Below are positions 24,922-34,234 of a stretch of DNA of 64,000 nt, piece by piece. Numbering within the stretch: position 1 is the stretch's first letter; the number at the start of each line of letters is the position of its first letter. The translations under genes were made by a program, and so were the position numbers. Origin of the DNA: Streptomyces sp. NBC_00557 (GTDB lineage Bacteria; Actinomycetota; Actinomycetes; Streptomycetales; Streptomycetaceae); the NCBI RefSeq assembly GCF_036345995.1, contig NZ_CP107796.1:8612942-8676941 (forward strand), given 5' to 3'. A model generated the notes under the pieces. The model saw nothing but the letters and a program-made list of their open reading frames with translations, was not told where the DNA came from and did not search any database.

Positions 24922-26078
24922 GTCACCGGGCCCATGGCGACGATCCGTGCCCGGTCCCCGGCGTGCGCCAGCTGCCACTTGTCGACGACCCAGGCGGGCG
25001 GCCGGTCGAAGGTGACGGTCAGGGAGCCGGGAACACGCTCGGGGCGGGCCCCGGCGTGCTCGAGCCGGTGGACGGCATGAACGGCGAGGTCCTGGCAGCG
25101 GCCGATCATCGCGGCCACCCCGGCCCGCCCCAGCGACCGCAGCCGCGTCCACAGCAGCAGCGCCGCCAGCCCACCGCCGCCCACACCCGCCACCGGCGGA
25201 TCGCACACCGCGATCCGGGCACCGGCAGCAGATGCGTGCGCACGGCGCACCAGCGAGATCCCCGCGGGCACCGGCAGCCCCAGCAGGCCGTGACCGGAGA
25301 GCGTGATGGAGTGCGCGCCGTGCGCGAGCGACCACGGCGGCACCTCATCGCTGTGCGCGGCCACCAGCCCGCCCTCGGCGGCGTCGACATGGACGTGCAC
25401 CCGGCCGGACTCCGCTGCCGCGGTGCGCAGCTCGGCCACGTCGTCGACCGCGCCGTGCAGGCGAGTACCGCAGGTCGCTATCACCACCGCGCCCACGCCA
25501 CGCCGCAGCCTCGTCTGCAGCCGCAAGTCCCCAGGATCCATCGTTCCGTCGGACCGCGAACGTACGCTCACCCGGTTCAGGCCCAGCAGCTCGCATGCCC
25601 GCCGCACGCCGGCATGGGCCTGCTCCCCGACATAGACGGGCGCGGCGGGCAGCCGGCGGCGGGCGGTGGCCAGCCCGTGCACGAGCGCCTCGTACGGCGA
25701 GGACGTCACATGGCCCTGGACGTCGGCGGCCGAGACACCGGCCACGGCAGCGAAGTACTCCACGACCGCCTCCTCATACGCCCGGGTGGCGACGCCGACC
25801 GGGGTGGGGGAGTAGGGGTCCGTGCGGTGGTGGGTGAACGCCGCGAGCAGCGGGGCGAGTTCGCCCGTCACGAGACGCAGATGGTCGGGGAAGCCCAGGA
25901 ACCGCCGCTCGTCCTGGCACACGGAGCCGATCAGCTCCTGCAGACAAGCGGTGTCAGCCGCCGGCTGCGAAGGCTGGTCCCCGATGGCCAGGCTCCCACC
26001 GGCAGGGGCAGGGGCGGAAAGCGGGCTCACGTCGTCGGCTCCATCCCCGATCGCATCGGCCAGCGGGTGCCATCCCAT
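24858..26078 (-). CDS. histidine-decarboxylase-like PLP-fold protein lacking the PLP lysine
   Basis: The sequence follows group II decarboxylases of the histidine/serine decarboxylase type: YVGEQAHAGVRRACELLGL (His155 would stack on PLP), CGTRLHGAVDDV, and VHVHVDAAEGG with Asp232 for the pyridine nitrogen. The next block should be S-x-S-G-H-K-x-x-G, but it reads ITLSGHGLLGLPVPAG, with Gly264 where the Schiff-base lysine belongs. A standard decarboxylase reaction is therefore unlikely; it may be a non-catalytic binding protein or use PLP differently. Length is 406 residues. The start at 26078 has no clear ribosome binding site; a later GTG is possible. Confidence 0.75.
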   Translation of the reverse strand: MGWHPLADAIGDGADDVSPLSAPAPAGGSLAIGDQPSQPAADTACLQELIGSVCQDERRFLGFPDHLRLVTGELAPLLAAFTHHRTDPYSPTPVGVATRAYEEAVVEYFAAVAGVSAADVQGHVTSSPYEALVHGLATARRRLPAAPVYVGEQAHAGVRRACELLGLNRVSVRSRSDGTMDPGDLRLQTRLRRGVGAVVIATCGTRLHGAVDDVAELRTAAAESGRVHVHVDAAEGGLVAAHSDEVPPWSLAHGAHSITLSGHGLLGLPVPAGISLVRRAHASAAGARIAVCDPPVAGVGGGGLAALLLWTRLRSLGRAGVAAMIGRCQDLAVHAVHRLEHAGARPERVPGSLTVTFDRPPAWVVDKWQLAHAGDRARIVAMGPVTYTAVNELADDLTVAGCTNVA

Positions 26079-26321
26079 CTACGCCCGCGGCCGGTCCTCG
26101 TGGGCCGTCAGGGCGTGAAGAGGGCCACCGGGCGGGAGGAAGCAGTGCACGAGTGCGCCACGCCTCCCACCGGACGGGAGCAGAAGCGCACGCGCCGCTG
26201 TTCTCACCACCTGCCGGACCCCTGGGCGTGCCCGGCCTGGCTTTGTCCACGAGATTGCCGGAAGTCGTAGCGGGGGTGCCGGAGACGGCTTCAGAGGACG
26301 ACTCCCATCCCAGGCACAGGC

Positions 26322-27200
26322 TCAGTCCGGGACCGCCGGAGAGGGACCGAGCCTTTCGATGACGTCGCGCATCTCCTCCTCGTCGGCCTCGTAGACCGTC
26401 TCGCCCATGCGAGGGTCTCGTGCGTGCAGAGTATGGATGAGCGGTCCGTGGGGCGCTCCAAGGTGGACAAGGGAGGCCGATGGGCCGTGGACGGCACGCT
26501 CGGTGCCGGGGCGGGCGGTCAAGTCGATACGGCTGACGACGCCGGGCGTGACCCAGACGGTCGCTTGTTCCAGGCGGGCCAGTATCTGCAGGTGGAAGTG
26601 CCCGCACAGGATGAGCTGGACATCGGTCCCACGGATCGCTTCGGCTAGCTCTGCGCTGTTGTGCAGGCCGAGCGCCCGCTGGACGTCGACGTCCAGGGCA
26701 ACCGGCGGGTGATGGAAGGCCAGGACAGTGCCCAGGGGCGCCGGGCTGGCAAGTAGTTCGCGGAGCCAGTTGAGTTGGCCGGCGTCGAGTCGACCGTAAC
26801 CCTTGCCCGGAACGAGCGTGTCCAGCGTGATCAGTCGCCATCCGTGGACGGTGGTTGCCGCCGCGCGCTCCCCGGCAGCGCCCTCGTACACCACCTCGGG
26901 CTGAACGTGGCCGCTGCCGAGCACGTCGGCAAATGCGGTGCGCTCGTCGTGGTTACCGGTCGTGTAGAAGACGTTCGCCCCTCGCCGGCTCGCGTAGCCG
27001 GACAGGAGGTCATGTGCCCGCGTGTACGCCTCGTGAGAGCCGTCGTCCGCGACGTCGCCGGTGACCACCACTGCGTCGAGGTCGTCCAATTGACCTAGTT
27101 CGCCCAGCAGACGGACGAGTGCCGCAGTGCCATCGGCCCCGTCCTCGTCGGGGCCGCCGGACCGGTCCAGGTGGGTGTCCGAGAGATGCAAGATCCGCAT
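26322..27200 (-). CDS. calcineurin-like metallophosphoesterase (CpdA-like)
   Basis: This is a binuclear-metal phosphodiesterase. All family motifs are present: LSDTHLD at residues 6-12 (Asp and His ligands), VVVTGDVADDG near 44-54, TTGNHDER near 81-88, VLAFHHPPV near 160, and LCGHFHLQI near 199 (final His ligands). The order and the 292-residue length fit the CpdA/Icc group, which includes cyclic-nucleotide phosphodiesterases, but the real substrate cannot be told. The gene is in the same orientation as the decarboxylase-like gene, 243 bases upstream of it. Confidence 0.9.
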   Translation of the reverse strand: MRILHLSDTHLDRSGGPDEDGADGTAALVRLLGELGQLDDLDAVVVTGDVADDGSHEAYTRAHDLLSGYASRRGANVFYTTGNHDERTAFADVLGSGHVQPEVVYEGAAGERAAATTVHGWRLITLDTLVPGKGYGRLDAGQLNWLRELLASPAPLGTVLAFHHPPVALDVDVQRALGLHNSAELAEAIRGTDVQLILCGHFHLQILARLEQATVWVTPGVVSRIDLTARPGTERAVHGPSASLVHLGAPHGPLIHTLHARDPRMGETVYEADEEEMRDVIERLGPSPAVPD

Positions 27201-27510
27201 CGTCCGACGTTAACCTCCGGCACCGGCGCCGACCATGGCCTTTCTCGCCACGCGACCCCCTTCACGGGCTCCTGGCTGCCCCGGCGCATCGAATCGAATG
27301 GCGGCAGGGCTGGGTGCTGCCGGAAACGCTGAACAACTGCTGCCCATTTCCCGCCCGGCGGGACAGGACCCCAGGTCGCTGGTCCCAGGCGTGGGAAGCG
27401 ACCGCACACGGCGCCCCGCGGCGGCGGCCCGGAACGCAGCATCAGCTGTCCTCGAACCACGGGGGGCCGGGCCTCGCCCCGGCCCCGCCACCCCGTCGAA
27501 AGGCTCCGTG

Positions 27511-27867
27511 ATGAACCGCCGACTCACTCTGCGCTCCATCGGCCCCGCCGCACTGGCGATGGCAGCCGCAGCCGCCCTGACCGTGACCACCGCGCCGGCC
27601 GCGCATGCCGTCGGTGAAAACCCCAAATGCACCGTGAACTGGGCCAACTTCCAGGCCACGGTGAGCCGGAACGGATGGAACCTGCGCACCGGCCCGTCCA
27701 CCGCCTACGCCAGCCGCGGCTACCTGTTCCGGGGCGACAAGCTCACCGTGCTGTGCAGCCGCGGCAGCTGGGACTACAGCCAGCTCTCCCAGCGCTCCAA
27801 GTCCGGCATCCCCAAGGGCACCCGGGGCTGGGTACGCGAAGACGGCCTGGCCCATCTGGGCGGCTGA
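27511..27867 (+). CDS. secreted SH3-domain protein A
   Basis: ATG 27511 (or the GTG one codon before) after GAAAGG. A Sec signal peptide is clear: basic MNRRLTLR, hydrophobic ALAMAAAAALTVTTA, cleavage after AAHA at about residue 33. The mature part has one bacterial SH3-like domain: WNLRTGPSTAYASRGYLFRGDKLTVLCSRGSW...GTRGWVREDGLA, with the typical N-x-R-x-G-P-(S/G)-T core. Such proteins are exported and often bind cell wall. A second protein of the same design is encoded at 30289. Confidence 0.85.
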   Translation: MNRRLTLRSIGPAALAMAAAAALTVTTAPAAHAVGENPKCTVNWANFQATVSRNGWNLRTGPSTAYASRGYLFRGDKLTVLCSRGSWDYSQLSQRSKSGIPKGTRGWVREDGLAHLGG

Positions 27868-27905
27868 AAACGCCGCAGGGCCAGGACCCCCGGGTGCACA
27901 CCACG

Positions 27906-28481
27906 TCAGGTGGCAGACGATTGGTTGAGGCGCTGCTCCTGGGATGGCATCGAGTCCCACTCGGTGTACGCGCCGTCGCGCGTCACCATGAACAACGGGC
28001 GTGATCGCAGGACCTGCCCGACTCGCTGCCCGCGCACGATGACCCCGGGATCATCCGGCCCTGCATAGCCCTCGGGCGTGTAGCGACAGAGCACGTCCTT
28101 TGCCTCGGCGTAGGCGATGGCGTCGCGCTCCAGCTCCGGCAGGTCTCTTCCGACCAGCGGGATCCCGTCGTAGGCGACCTGGGGACCGTGCGCGGCGTCG
28201 ACAGCGATGCAGAACAGCCCCACAGCTTGGCTCACGTAGGCCACGACGGCAGGCGGTGAAGCAGCCGCCCCGCGGCGACGGACCTCGACCTTCCACGTCG
28301 GCGAGAAGACCGCGTGGTGTCGCGGACAGTCGCTGACCGCCGTCCGGCCGAGTATCTCGGCTGCCTCGACCACGTCGTCGACGGCCATGCCGAACCGGAG
28401 CGGTCCGACGCCGACAGCCGACGTATAGGACCACTCGCCCCGTTCGGCGGCTTCGAAATCCGCTCCGCTCGCGAACGCCAT
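27906..28481 (-). CDS. hypothetical protein (191 aa)
   Basis: ATG 28481 was chosen because GGGGGGA lies directly upstream; the open frame continues to 28730 but that part is basic, proline-rich and unlike protein. The protein has VGPLRFGMAVDDVVEAAEILG near the N-terminus, a strand-rich middle and PEGYAGPDDPGVIVRGQRVGQVL near the end. No membrane segment. No family was recognised. It is convergent with the SH3 protein gene, 38 bases away. Confidence 0.7.
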   Translation of the reverse strand: MAFASGADFEAAERGEWSYTSAVGVGPLRFGMAVDDVVEAAEILGRTAVSDCPRHHAVFSPTWKVEVRRRGAAASPPAVVAYVSQAVGLFCIAVDAAHGPQVAYDGIPLVGRDLPELERDAIAYAEAKDVLCRYTPEGYAGPDDPGVIVRGQRVGQVLRSRPLFMVTRDGAYTEWDSMPSQEQRLNQSSAT

Positions 28482-28855
28482 GGTCCCCCCTGAAGACGCC
28501 TGAGACGTGTTGCCGCCCATCATGTCAACCGTCGACCGGCATACCGCCGGGCGCGAGCACGCCGGTGGACTCAGCGATCGCCCACGGCGACGGCTGGAGG
28601 CCGGCGGGGCCGTGGGGCGGACCGGCGAGGGGGAACACCGCGCCAGAGGCTGCATCCGGGCGTGCGGTGCCGACCGCTGCCGGGGACACGGTGTTGAGGG
28701 CTGCCCGGGCGGCCTGTTGGGGTGTGCCACCAGCGGCCCTACCCCCTAGTGCCGCTGCCACCACCGCCCGCACGGCGTGCATCCCTGACGAGACCGTCGT
28801 GCGGGCGGCCCACTCGCGAACCCCCGACTTCCCCCCTTGCAGAGGCAGGCTGGCG

Positions 28856-30133
28856 ATGGCCCACGCGCAGGTTGGCGACGCTCCCCGCACCACCACGGCT
28901 TTCGACCTCGCGTCCCAGCCGCCCCCACCCCGCATCCAGGCCGGCACCGCGAAGCCGCCGCGCACTGCGCCGACGTTCCGCGCGGTGCTGCGCCACCGCT
29001 CGTGCGGCCGCCTGCTGATCGCCTCGGTGGCCGGGCGGATGGCCCTGGGCATGGTGCCGGTCGCGCTGATCCTCACCGCGCAAAGGGATGGCCACAGCCT
29101 GGCCACCGCAGGCCTGCTGGCCGCGCTCTACGGCCTGTGCCCGGCCCTCGGCCTGCCCCTGCTCGGAAGACTGGCCGACCAGCGCGGCCTGCCCCTGCCC
29201 TGCCACCTGGGCGCCGCCCTGGTCACCACCGCCCTGGGCTGCCTGGCGCTCGCGGGCACCTCACACCTGCCCCTGGCCGCCGTGTGTGTCGTGCTGGCCG
29301 GAGCCGGATGCCCGCCGCTGGAAGGGGCTTTGAGATCGCTGTGGCCCACCGTGCTGCCCGACGCCGCGCACGTGCGCACCGCCTACACCCTGGACTCCTC
29401 CACCCAGGAGATCGTCTACGTCGCCGGGCCCGCCCTCGCCGTCGCCACCGCCACCTGCCTGTCTCCGGCGGCGGCCCTCGCCCTCGCCGCCGCCCTCACC
29501 CTGGCCGGCTCCCTGACGTTCGCCACCGCCCGCCCCGCCCGCACCTGGCGCGCCGTGCCCCGCCCCCGGGACCCGCTGAGCGTGCTGCGCCCGGCGGCGA
29601 TGCGCCCGCTGCTGATCGCGCTGGTCTTCCTCGGCTCCACCGTCGGCGCCCTCGACGTCGCCGCGATCGCCGTGGCCGGGCGACAAGGCGCCTCCTGGCT
29701 GGCGGGCGCGCTGCCGGCGGCGTTCTCCGCGGCCGGGCTGCTCGGCGGCGTGCTCTTCGCCCGCTTCCAGCCCGCCACCGCACCCAGGCCGCGGCACCTG
29801 CTGTGGCTGGCAGCGGTGTTCGCGGCCGGATGGCTTCCCCTGCTCGCCCCGCTCCCGGCCCCGGCCGTCCTCACCCTGACCCTGCTGCCCGGCGCGATGT
29901 TCGTCCCCCTGCTGACCGTGGCCAGCCTGACCGTGACCGCGCTCGCCCCGCCGGGCACCTCCACCGAAGCGGTCGGCTGGATGTCCAGCGCGATCCGCCT
30001 GGGCGTGGCCGGCGGCACCGCCCTGGCCGGACCCCTGGGCGGCCACTTCACCCTCCCCCTGACGGCCGCCGCCGTGTGCACCCTCCTCCTGACGCCCCGC
30101 CCCGCGCCCGCAGCCGCCTCCGCCGCCGCGTGA
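28856..30133 (+). CDS. MFS transporter
   Basis: This is a 425-residue membrane protein with ten to twelve hydrophobic helices. GLPLLGRLADQRG near residue 100 is the loop 2-3 signature of the major facilitator superfamily (G-x-L-a-D-r-x-G). Two halves are separated by a charged loop (RTWRAVPRPRDPLSVLRPA). ATG 28856 is selected because the upstream extension is poor and lacks hydrophobic segments. It is most likely a drug or metabolite exporter; the substrate is unknown. It lies between the two secreted SH3 protein genes. Confidence 0.85.
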   Translation: MAHAQVGDAPRTTTAFDLASQPPPPRIQAGTAKPPRTAPTFRAVLRHRSCGRLLIASVAGRMALGMVPVALILTAQRDGHSLATAGLLAALYGLCPALGLPLLGRLADQRGLPLPCHLGAALVTTALGCLALAGTSHLPLAAVCVVLAGAGCPPLEGALRSLWPTVLPDAAHVRTAYTLDSSTQEIVYVAGPALAVATATCLSPAAALALAAALTLAGSLTFATARPARTWRAVPRPRDPLSVLRPAAMRPLLIALVFLGSTVGALDVAAIAVAGRQGASWLAGALPAAFSAAGLLGGVLFARFQPATAPRPRHLLWLAAVFAAGWLPLLAPLPAPAVLTLTLLPGAMFVPLLTVASLTVTALAPPGTSTEAVGWMSSAIRLGVAGGTALAGPLGGHFTLPLTAAAVCTLLLTPRPAPAAASAAA

Positions 30134-30288
30134 GCGGCAGCGGACCACAAGCTGCTGCTCCCGCCCCCCGGGACGGCACCGGCGATCGCCGTGCCGGGCG
30201 CTGGTACACATCGGCTCCACCACGCCCACCGGACCCCTCCGGCTTCCAGGCTCCCTGCCGGCATCACCACCGAAGCAGGGAGACTGCA

Positions 30289-30657
30289 GTGACACTCGCA
30301 TCCGGACTCAGCCGACCCTTCGCCGGGCGTCGCCTGCGCGGCGCCGCCGTCGCCACCGCGGTCGTCGCATCGTCCGTCCTCGGACTCACGGCCGTGGGCG
30401 CCGCGCCCGCGTCGGCGGTCACCTCCAGCGCGTGCACCCACCAGGTCCGGCTCGACACCCGGGTCACCGCCACCGTCAACTTCCGCACCGGGCCCGGCAC
30501 CGGCTACACCAGCAAGGGACTGCTCATGAAGGGCCAGGGCATCTACTGGGCCTGCTACAAGGGCAACTGGGGGTACGTCAAGCCGTACTACGGCGCGCAC
30601 AAGGGCCAGTACGGCTGGGTCAGCCGCACCTACATCGCCGTACCGATGAACTACTGA
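30289..30657 (+). CDS. secreted SH3-domain protein B
   Basis: GTG 30289 follows GCAGGGAG. The signal peptide has a basic start (RPFAGRRLRG), hydrophobic VATAVVASSVLGLTAVGA and cleavage near PASA at about residue 42. The mature domain reads VNFRTGPGTGYTSKGLLMKGQGIYWACYKGNWGYVKPYYGAHKGQYGWVSRTYI, an SH3-like fold with two cysteines that could form a disulfide. It matches the protein at 27511 in layout but not closely in sequence. It lies 155 bases after the transporter gene. Confidence 0.85.
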   Translation: MTLASGLSRPFAGRRLRGAAVATAVVASSVLGLTAVGAAPASAVTSSACTHQVRLDTRVTATVNFRTGPGTGYTSKGLLMKGQGIYWACYKGNWGYVKPYYGAHKGQYGWVSRTYIAVPMNY

Positions 30658-30847
30658 CACCGCCCGCCCCGCAAGGGCCCGCCCCTCGGCACGCACCCCC
30701 TGGATGCCGAAGGGCGGCCCCTTGTGCTACCGACCGCGGGCGCCCTCTCGGCAGCGTCACATCCGCAGCCCGCCAGTTGCCGTCGCATCAGTCAACGGCG
30801 CACCTGGACCAACGACCGAAGGGCACAGTCCGGATCGGTGCCGTTCG

Positions 30848-31042
30848 TCAGCCCGCCTGCCCTGTACGCAGTCGTCGCACGTCCCGCACGAGCGCGTACA
30901 AGGCGCTGAGGAAGATCACAGCTCCAGCGGCGATCCAGAGAGCCGATGCCCCGGAGCGGTACGCGCGAACGGCGCCGGCGAGCAACACCGTGCTGGCAAG
31001 AACGCCGAAGGCCGAGAGCAGAGCGCTGACGCGGTGAGTCAC
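30848..31042 (-). CDS. small membrane protein (64 aa)
   Basis: GTG 31042 opens 64 codons with two hydrophobic helices, ALLSAFGVLASTVLLAGAV and ALWIAAGAVIFLSALYALV, separated by a short basic loop and ending with RDVRRLRTGQAG. The positively charged ends suggest both termini face the cytoplasm. Function unknown. It lies convergent to the SH3 gene and 54 bases beyond the end of the next minus-strand gene, probably in the same transcript. Confidence 0.65.
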   Translation of the reverse strand: MTHRVSALLSAFGVLASTVLLAGAVRAYRSGASALWIAAGAVIFLSALYALVRDVRRLRTGQAG

Positions 31043-31096
31043 ACGGACATCAAAACCGGCAACCTCACTGAGCGGGAGTGATCCAAAGGAATCGGC

Positions 31097-31525
31097 CTAG
31101 TCTCGACGGCCATCGTACGGGAGCGCCGGTCGGCGCACGTCGCCGATCCACTCAGCGGTAAAGGAGGCCAGTTCGTCGGCGGAGCCCTGCGCCTCCCGGG
31201 CGACGATGTCGTCGCGTTCTTCGGACGGCACCAGGCTGCACACATGCAGTTGGCTGCACAGCACGGTGTCCCCCTCCAGGGACGCGCCGATGGCGAGATG
31301 ATGCGACCCCTGGTGCGTCAGGTCCACGACGAGACGCATCTCGTCCTGCTGCGAGGCCTCATCGTCGGCCTCGCCTGCGGGGAAGAAGAGGACGTACGTC
31401 GATTCGGGCGGACATGGCCATCCTTTCGCGCGTTCCCGGACCAGGTGCAGGAATCTGCGATGGAATGCATCGCACTCCTCCTGCCCGTCGTCGAACTCGA
31501 ACCACACCGGCTCCACGCGCGCCAC
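31097..31525 (-). CDS. hypothetical protein (142 aa)
   Basis: GTG 31525 start. The protein begins VEPVWFEFDDGQEECDAFHRRFLHLVRE and ends EWIGDVRRPALPYDGRRD, mixed alpha/beta, acidic and soluble. The amino-acid quality is good throughout. No family recognised. It is probably transcribed with the small membrane protein downstream. Confidence 0.7.
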   Translation of the reverse strand: MARVEPVWFEFDDGQEECDAFHRRFLHLVRERAKGWPCPPESTYVLFFPAGEADDEASQQDEMRLVVDLTHQGSHHLAIGASLEGDTVLCSQLHVCSLVPSEERDDIVAREAQGSADELASFTAEWIGDVRRPALPYDGRRD

Positions 31526-31835
31526 CCTACTGCCGCAGGCTGCTTGGAACGCCGCGTGCCGGCCGTGTGCGCCGACACCCTTCGAAGACGCCCTCGAGTA
31601 CGCCCGGCAACTCCACCTCGCCGCGGCCGGCCTGGCGGCGGGCGGTTCGCTCGGCGGACCGGGCCGACGGCGCGGGTGCGGGTTTGTCCCGCCTCCCAGA
31701 CCGCTCGACCAACTCCTCTCCCATCCCCAGGGATACGCGGATTTCGACCACCTTTGTCCCTGGCCATGCTGGGTCGCCGCCTGCTGAGATCGCCCTTGCC
31801 CGACCGATGCCTCACCCTTCTTCGAGGAGCCTTCG

Positions 31836-31949
31836 ATGAACCAGCGCCCGTCCGCCTCCCGCCCGGTCTGCGCCCTCCGCCCGTTCGCCGCCCGGCCGTG
31901 CGCCCGCCCCGCCGAGGACCTCGCCGCCCGGCCGTTCGCGCGCCCGTAA
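31836..31949 (+). CDS. possible 37-residue Arg/Pro repeat peptide
   Basis: ATG 31836 has GAGGAG at a perfect distance and opens 37 codons ending at TAA, a rare stop in this sequence. The peptide repeats R-P-(F/V/C)-A-A-R-P. It is the only reading frame with a good ribosome binding site in the 31526-32218 interval, which is otherwise pyrimidine-rich and empty. It could be a leader peptide or chance. Confidence 0.3.
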   Translation: MNQRPSASRPVCALRPFAARPCARPAEDLAARPFARP

Positions 31950-32218
31950 CGGCCGCCGGCTTCCGTTCAAGCGCCCGCCCGGGCCCCTCTACTCGTCCCG
32001 CCCGGGCGGGCGCTGCCGTATCCGCCCGCCCCGAGCCCCGGCCCGGCCCCGGCTCTCACGCAGACCGCCCGGCGGACCGCCAGGGGCGGCCGCGCGCCGC
32101 GCACTCCCGCCCCGTGGGAACCGCCGCAGGCCACCACCCCGCGCGGGGGCTGCGCCCGCCAGCCTGAACCCACAGCCACGTCCGACAGCGCCACTGCCGG
32201 GGATCAGGGAGATGCCGC

Positions 32219-34138
32219 GTGCCCGACACCGACCGCCTCTACGCCCTGTCCAGCACCTACAACCACCCCTGGCTGTCCGACGTCGACGGACCCGGCCTGC
32301 TGATCCACGACGCGATAGTGGCCATGCGCTGGTACCTGACCCACGAGCGGGAAGAGAACCTCGCCGTAACCGCGCAGGTCAGCGACGACGGCGGCGCCAC
32401 CTGGCAGGCCCTCACCCCCGGCGCGCTGTACGCGGAGGCCGAACACGCCCTCATCCAGCGGGCGCAGGGACCGGACCAGGACGGTCAGCGGGCTGCCGTG
32501 CTGCTGCGTGAGGCGCTGGCGGCGGAGGCAGCCGACTGGCTGGATCACCGCATCCGCTACGTGCAGCCCGACGACCCCGTCCAGCACCGGCCGCCCACGC
32601 CCGCGCTGGCCTCGTGGCGGCGCGGCGGGCAGATCTGGGCGCTCGCCCTGGACACCGTCCCCGACGAGCAGGTCCTCACCCACCTCGCCGGCCTGTACGC
32701 CGACCCGCAGCCCGAAGGGCCCGAACGGCTGCGCACCGGCGCCCTGGACACCCTGGACGCGCTCGCCCTCGCCGACGACCCGGCCGACGCCGAGATCACG
32801 GAACTTCTTGGCGCCCTGCGCCACCTGAACCGGCTCACCTTCGGTTTCGAGATCGGCCAGCTCAAGGCCCGGGCCGAGCAGGCCCAGGACAAGCTCCTCG
32901 ACCAGCTGGTCACCCGCCACCCGGAGACCGCCGCGGTGGCCCGGGCCCATCCCGACCCCCACCACCCCGCGCAGCGGGCGGCCCGCGCCTACCTGAACCG
33001 ACTGTCCCTTCTCGGCCCGGACGCAGAGCAGGGCCTGCTGGCGGACGCGGCCCGCGACTTCACCGAAGCGCTCGAGGCCGCCGAAACCGCCCAGCAACCG
33101 CAAACCCCAACCCCGGAAGCCGCAGTCCCGGAAGCTGCAGTCCCGGATCCGGGCAGCGCCGAACCGGCGCAGGCGGCGATTCCCGGCTATCCCCGGCAGC
33201 TGGAAGGGGATCTGCAGGCCGCCGCCCAGTGGCGTGTCATCTCACCCGCGGCCCGGCGCGCCGCCGACCGCGCGATGGCCCACGTGGTCGACGCCGCGAC
33301 CGCGCTGACCAAGGCTCGTGCCGCAGCCGACCTGGAGCGGCCCGCCGGGGTGGAGGAGAGCCGGGCCATGCGTGCGCACACCGACCGGCACCGGGAGCTG
33401 GAGGAACTGACCGCCGAGCACGCGCTGCTGATGCACGCGCACGTCATGGCCGACGCCGAGGCCGCCGCGGTGGCGGCCCGCCACGACGCCATCGTCGCCG
33501 CCGCGCAGGCCAGCGAACAGATGCCGGCCCCGCGCACCAGTGCCGAGATCCTGGCCGGCCACGAGGCGTTCATGGCCCGCGTCAACGCCGCCGAGGACCG
33601 CATCGCCCACACCCTCGGCGCCCAGCGGCAGATCACCCGCGACGCGATGCACCGGCTCTTCCCCCAGCACACCGGCCACAGCGGCGTGCACCACCTGCGC
33701 ACCCAGCTGATCGACCGGGCCGGACTCGGCTTCGCCGCCTACAACGCCGCCTGGAACGCGATCGGCGACACCGCACGCACCCTGGAAAGCCTCCAGGCCG
33801 CCTACCGCAGCAACACCGTCGAATTCGGCCGCCCGCCCGTGACCGCTCAGCAGGTCGAACAGGCCCGCACCGCCGCCGAAGACGCCCGCCCCTACTTCGA
33901 CGACCTCAAGCGCAGCCGCTCACTGACGCTGCGCGCCCTCAAGGCCCTGGACGGTGCGGCCGGGCTGGAGCCCTCCTCATCCGATTCGATCGCCCAGCGC
34001 GCCGCCCGCATCACGAGGCAGTCCCTTAAGCGCGCCCAGCAGCCCGAGGCGGCGGCACGCGGCATACCGTCCGCCGACCGGCACCCACAGGCCCACAGCC
34101 CCCAGACCCCGCCCACGCCCGGCCTCCGCCTGCCCTGA
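32219..34138 (+). CDS. paralogue family X, member 1 (639 aa)
   Basis: GTG 32219 follows AGGGAG. The N-terminal domain has PGLLIHDAIVAMRWYLTHE (about residues 25-43) and DTVPDEQVLTHLAGLYAD (about 149). A Pro/Ala linker near residues 290-320 joins it to a long helical C-terminal half with QRQITRDAMHRLFPQHTG and FGRPPVTAQQVEQARTAAED. All these blocks are matched in the same order in the protein at 34921. Soluble, no signal peptide, no catalytic motif recognised. The Ala/Glu/Arg composition suggests extended helices or a coiled coil. Confidence 0.78.
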   Translation: MPDTDRLYALSSTYNHPWLSDVDGPGLLIHDAIVAMRWYLTHEREENLAVTAQVSDDGGATWQALTPGALYAEAEHALIQRAQGPDQDGQRAAVLLREALAAEAADWLDHRIRYVQPDDPVQHRPPTPALASWRRGGQIWALALDTVPDEQVLTHLAGLYADPQPEGPERLRTGALDTLDALALADDPADAEITELLGALRHLNRLTFGFEIGQLKARAEQAQDKLLDQLVTRHPETAAVARAHPDPHHPAQRAARAYLNRLSLLGPDAEQGLLADAARDFTEALEAAETAQQPQTPTPEAAVPEAAVPDPGSAEPAQAAIPGYPRQLEGDLQAAAQWRVISPAARRAADRAMAHVVDAATALTKARAAADLERPAGVEESRAMRAHTDRHRELEELTAEHALLMHAHVMADAEAAAVAARHDAIVAAAQASEQMPAPRTSAEILAGHEAFMARVNAAEDRIAHTLGAQRQITRDAMHRLFPQHTGHSGVHHLRTQLIDRAGLGFAAYNAAWNAIGDTARTLESLQAAYRSNTVEFGRPPVTAQQVEQARTAAEDARPYFDDLKRSRSLTLRALKALDGAAGLEPSSSDSIAQRAARITRQSLKRAQQPEAAARGIPSADRHPQAHSPQTPPTPGLRLP

Positions 34139-34234
34139 GCGCGGGCGGGCAGGCGCCGCCGGTCTAGGGGACACCTGCGCCTCGTCCCCCGAGAAGCCGC
34201 TTGTGCCGTGCGGCAGTGTCTGTGGCTCTGTGCG

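Noticed and set aside
28837..30288. Plus-strand frame upstream of the second SH3 protein
   Set aside because: It is the second frame of the MFS gene and gives an Arg/Pro-rich product; only its last 122 codons from GTG 30289 are real.
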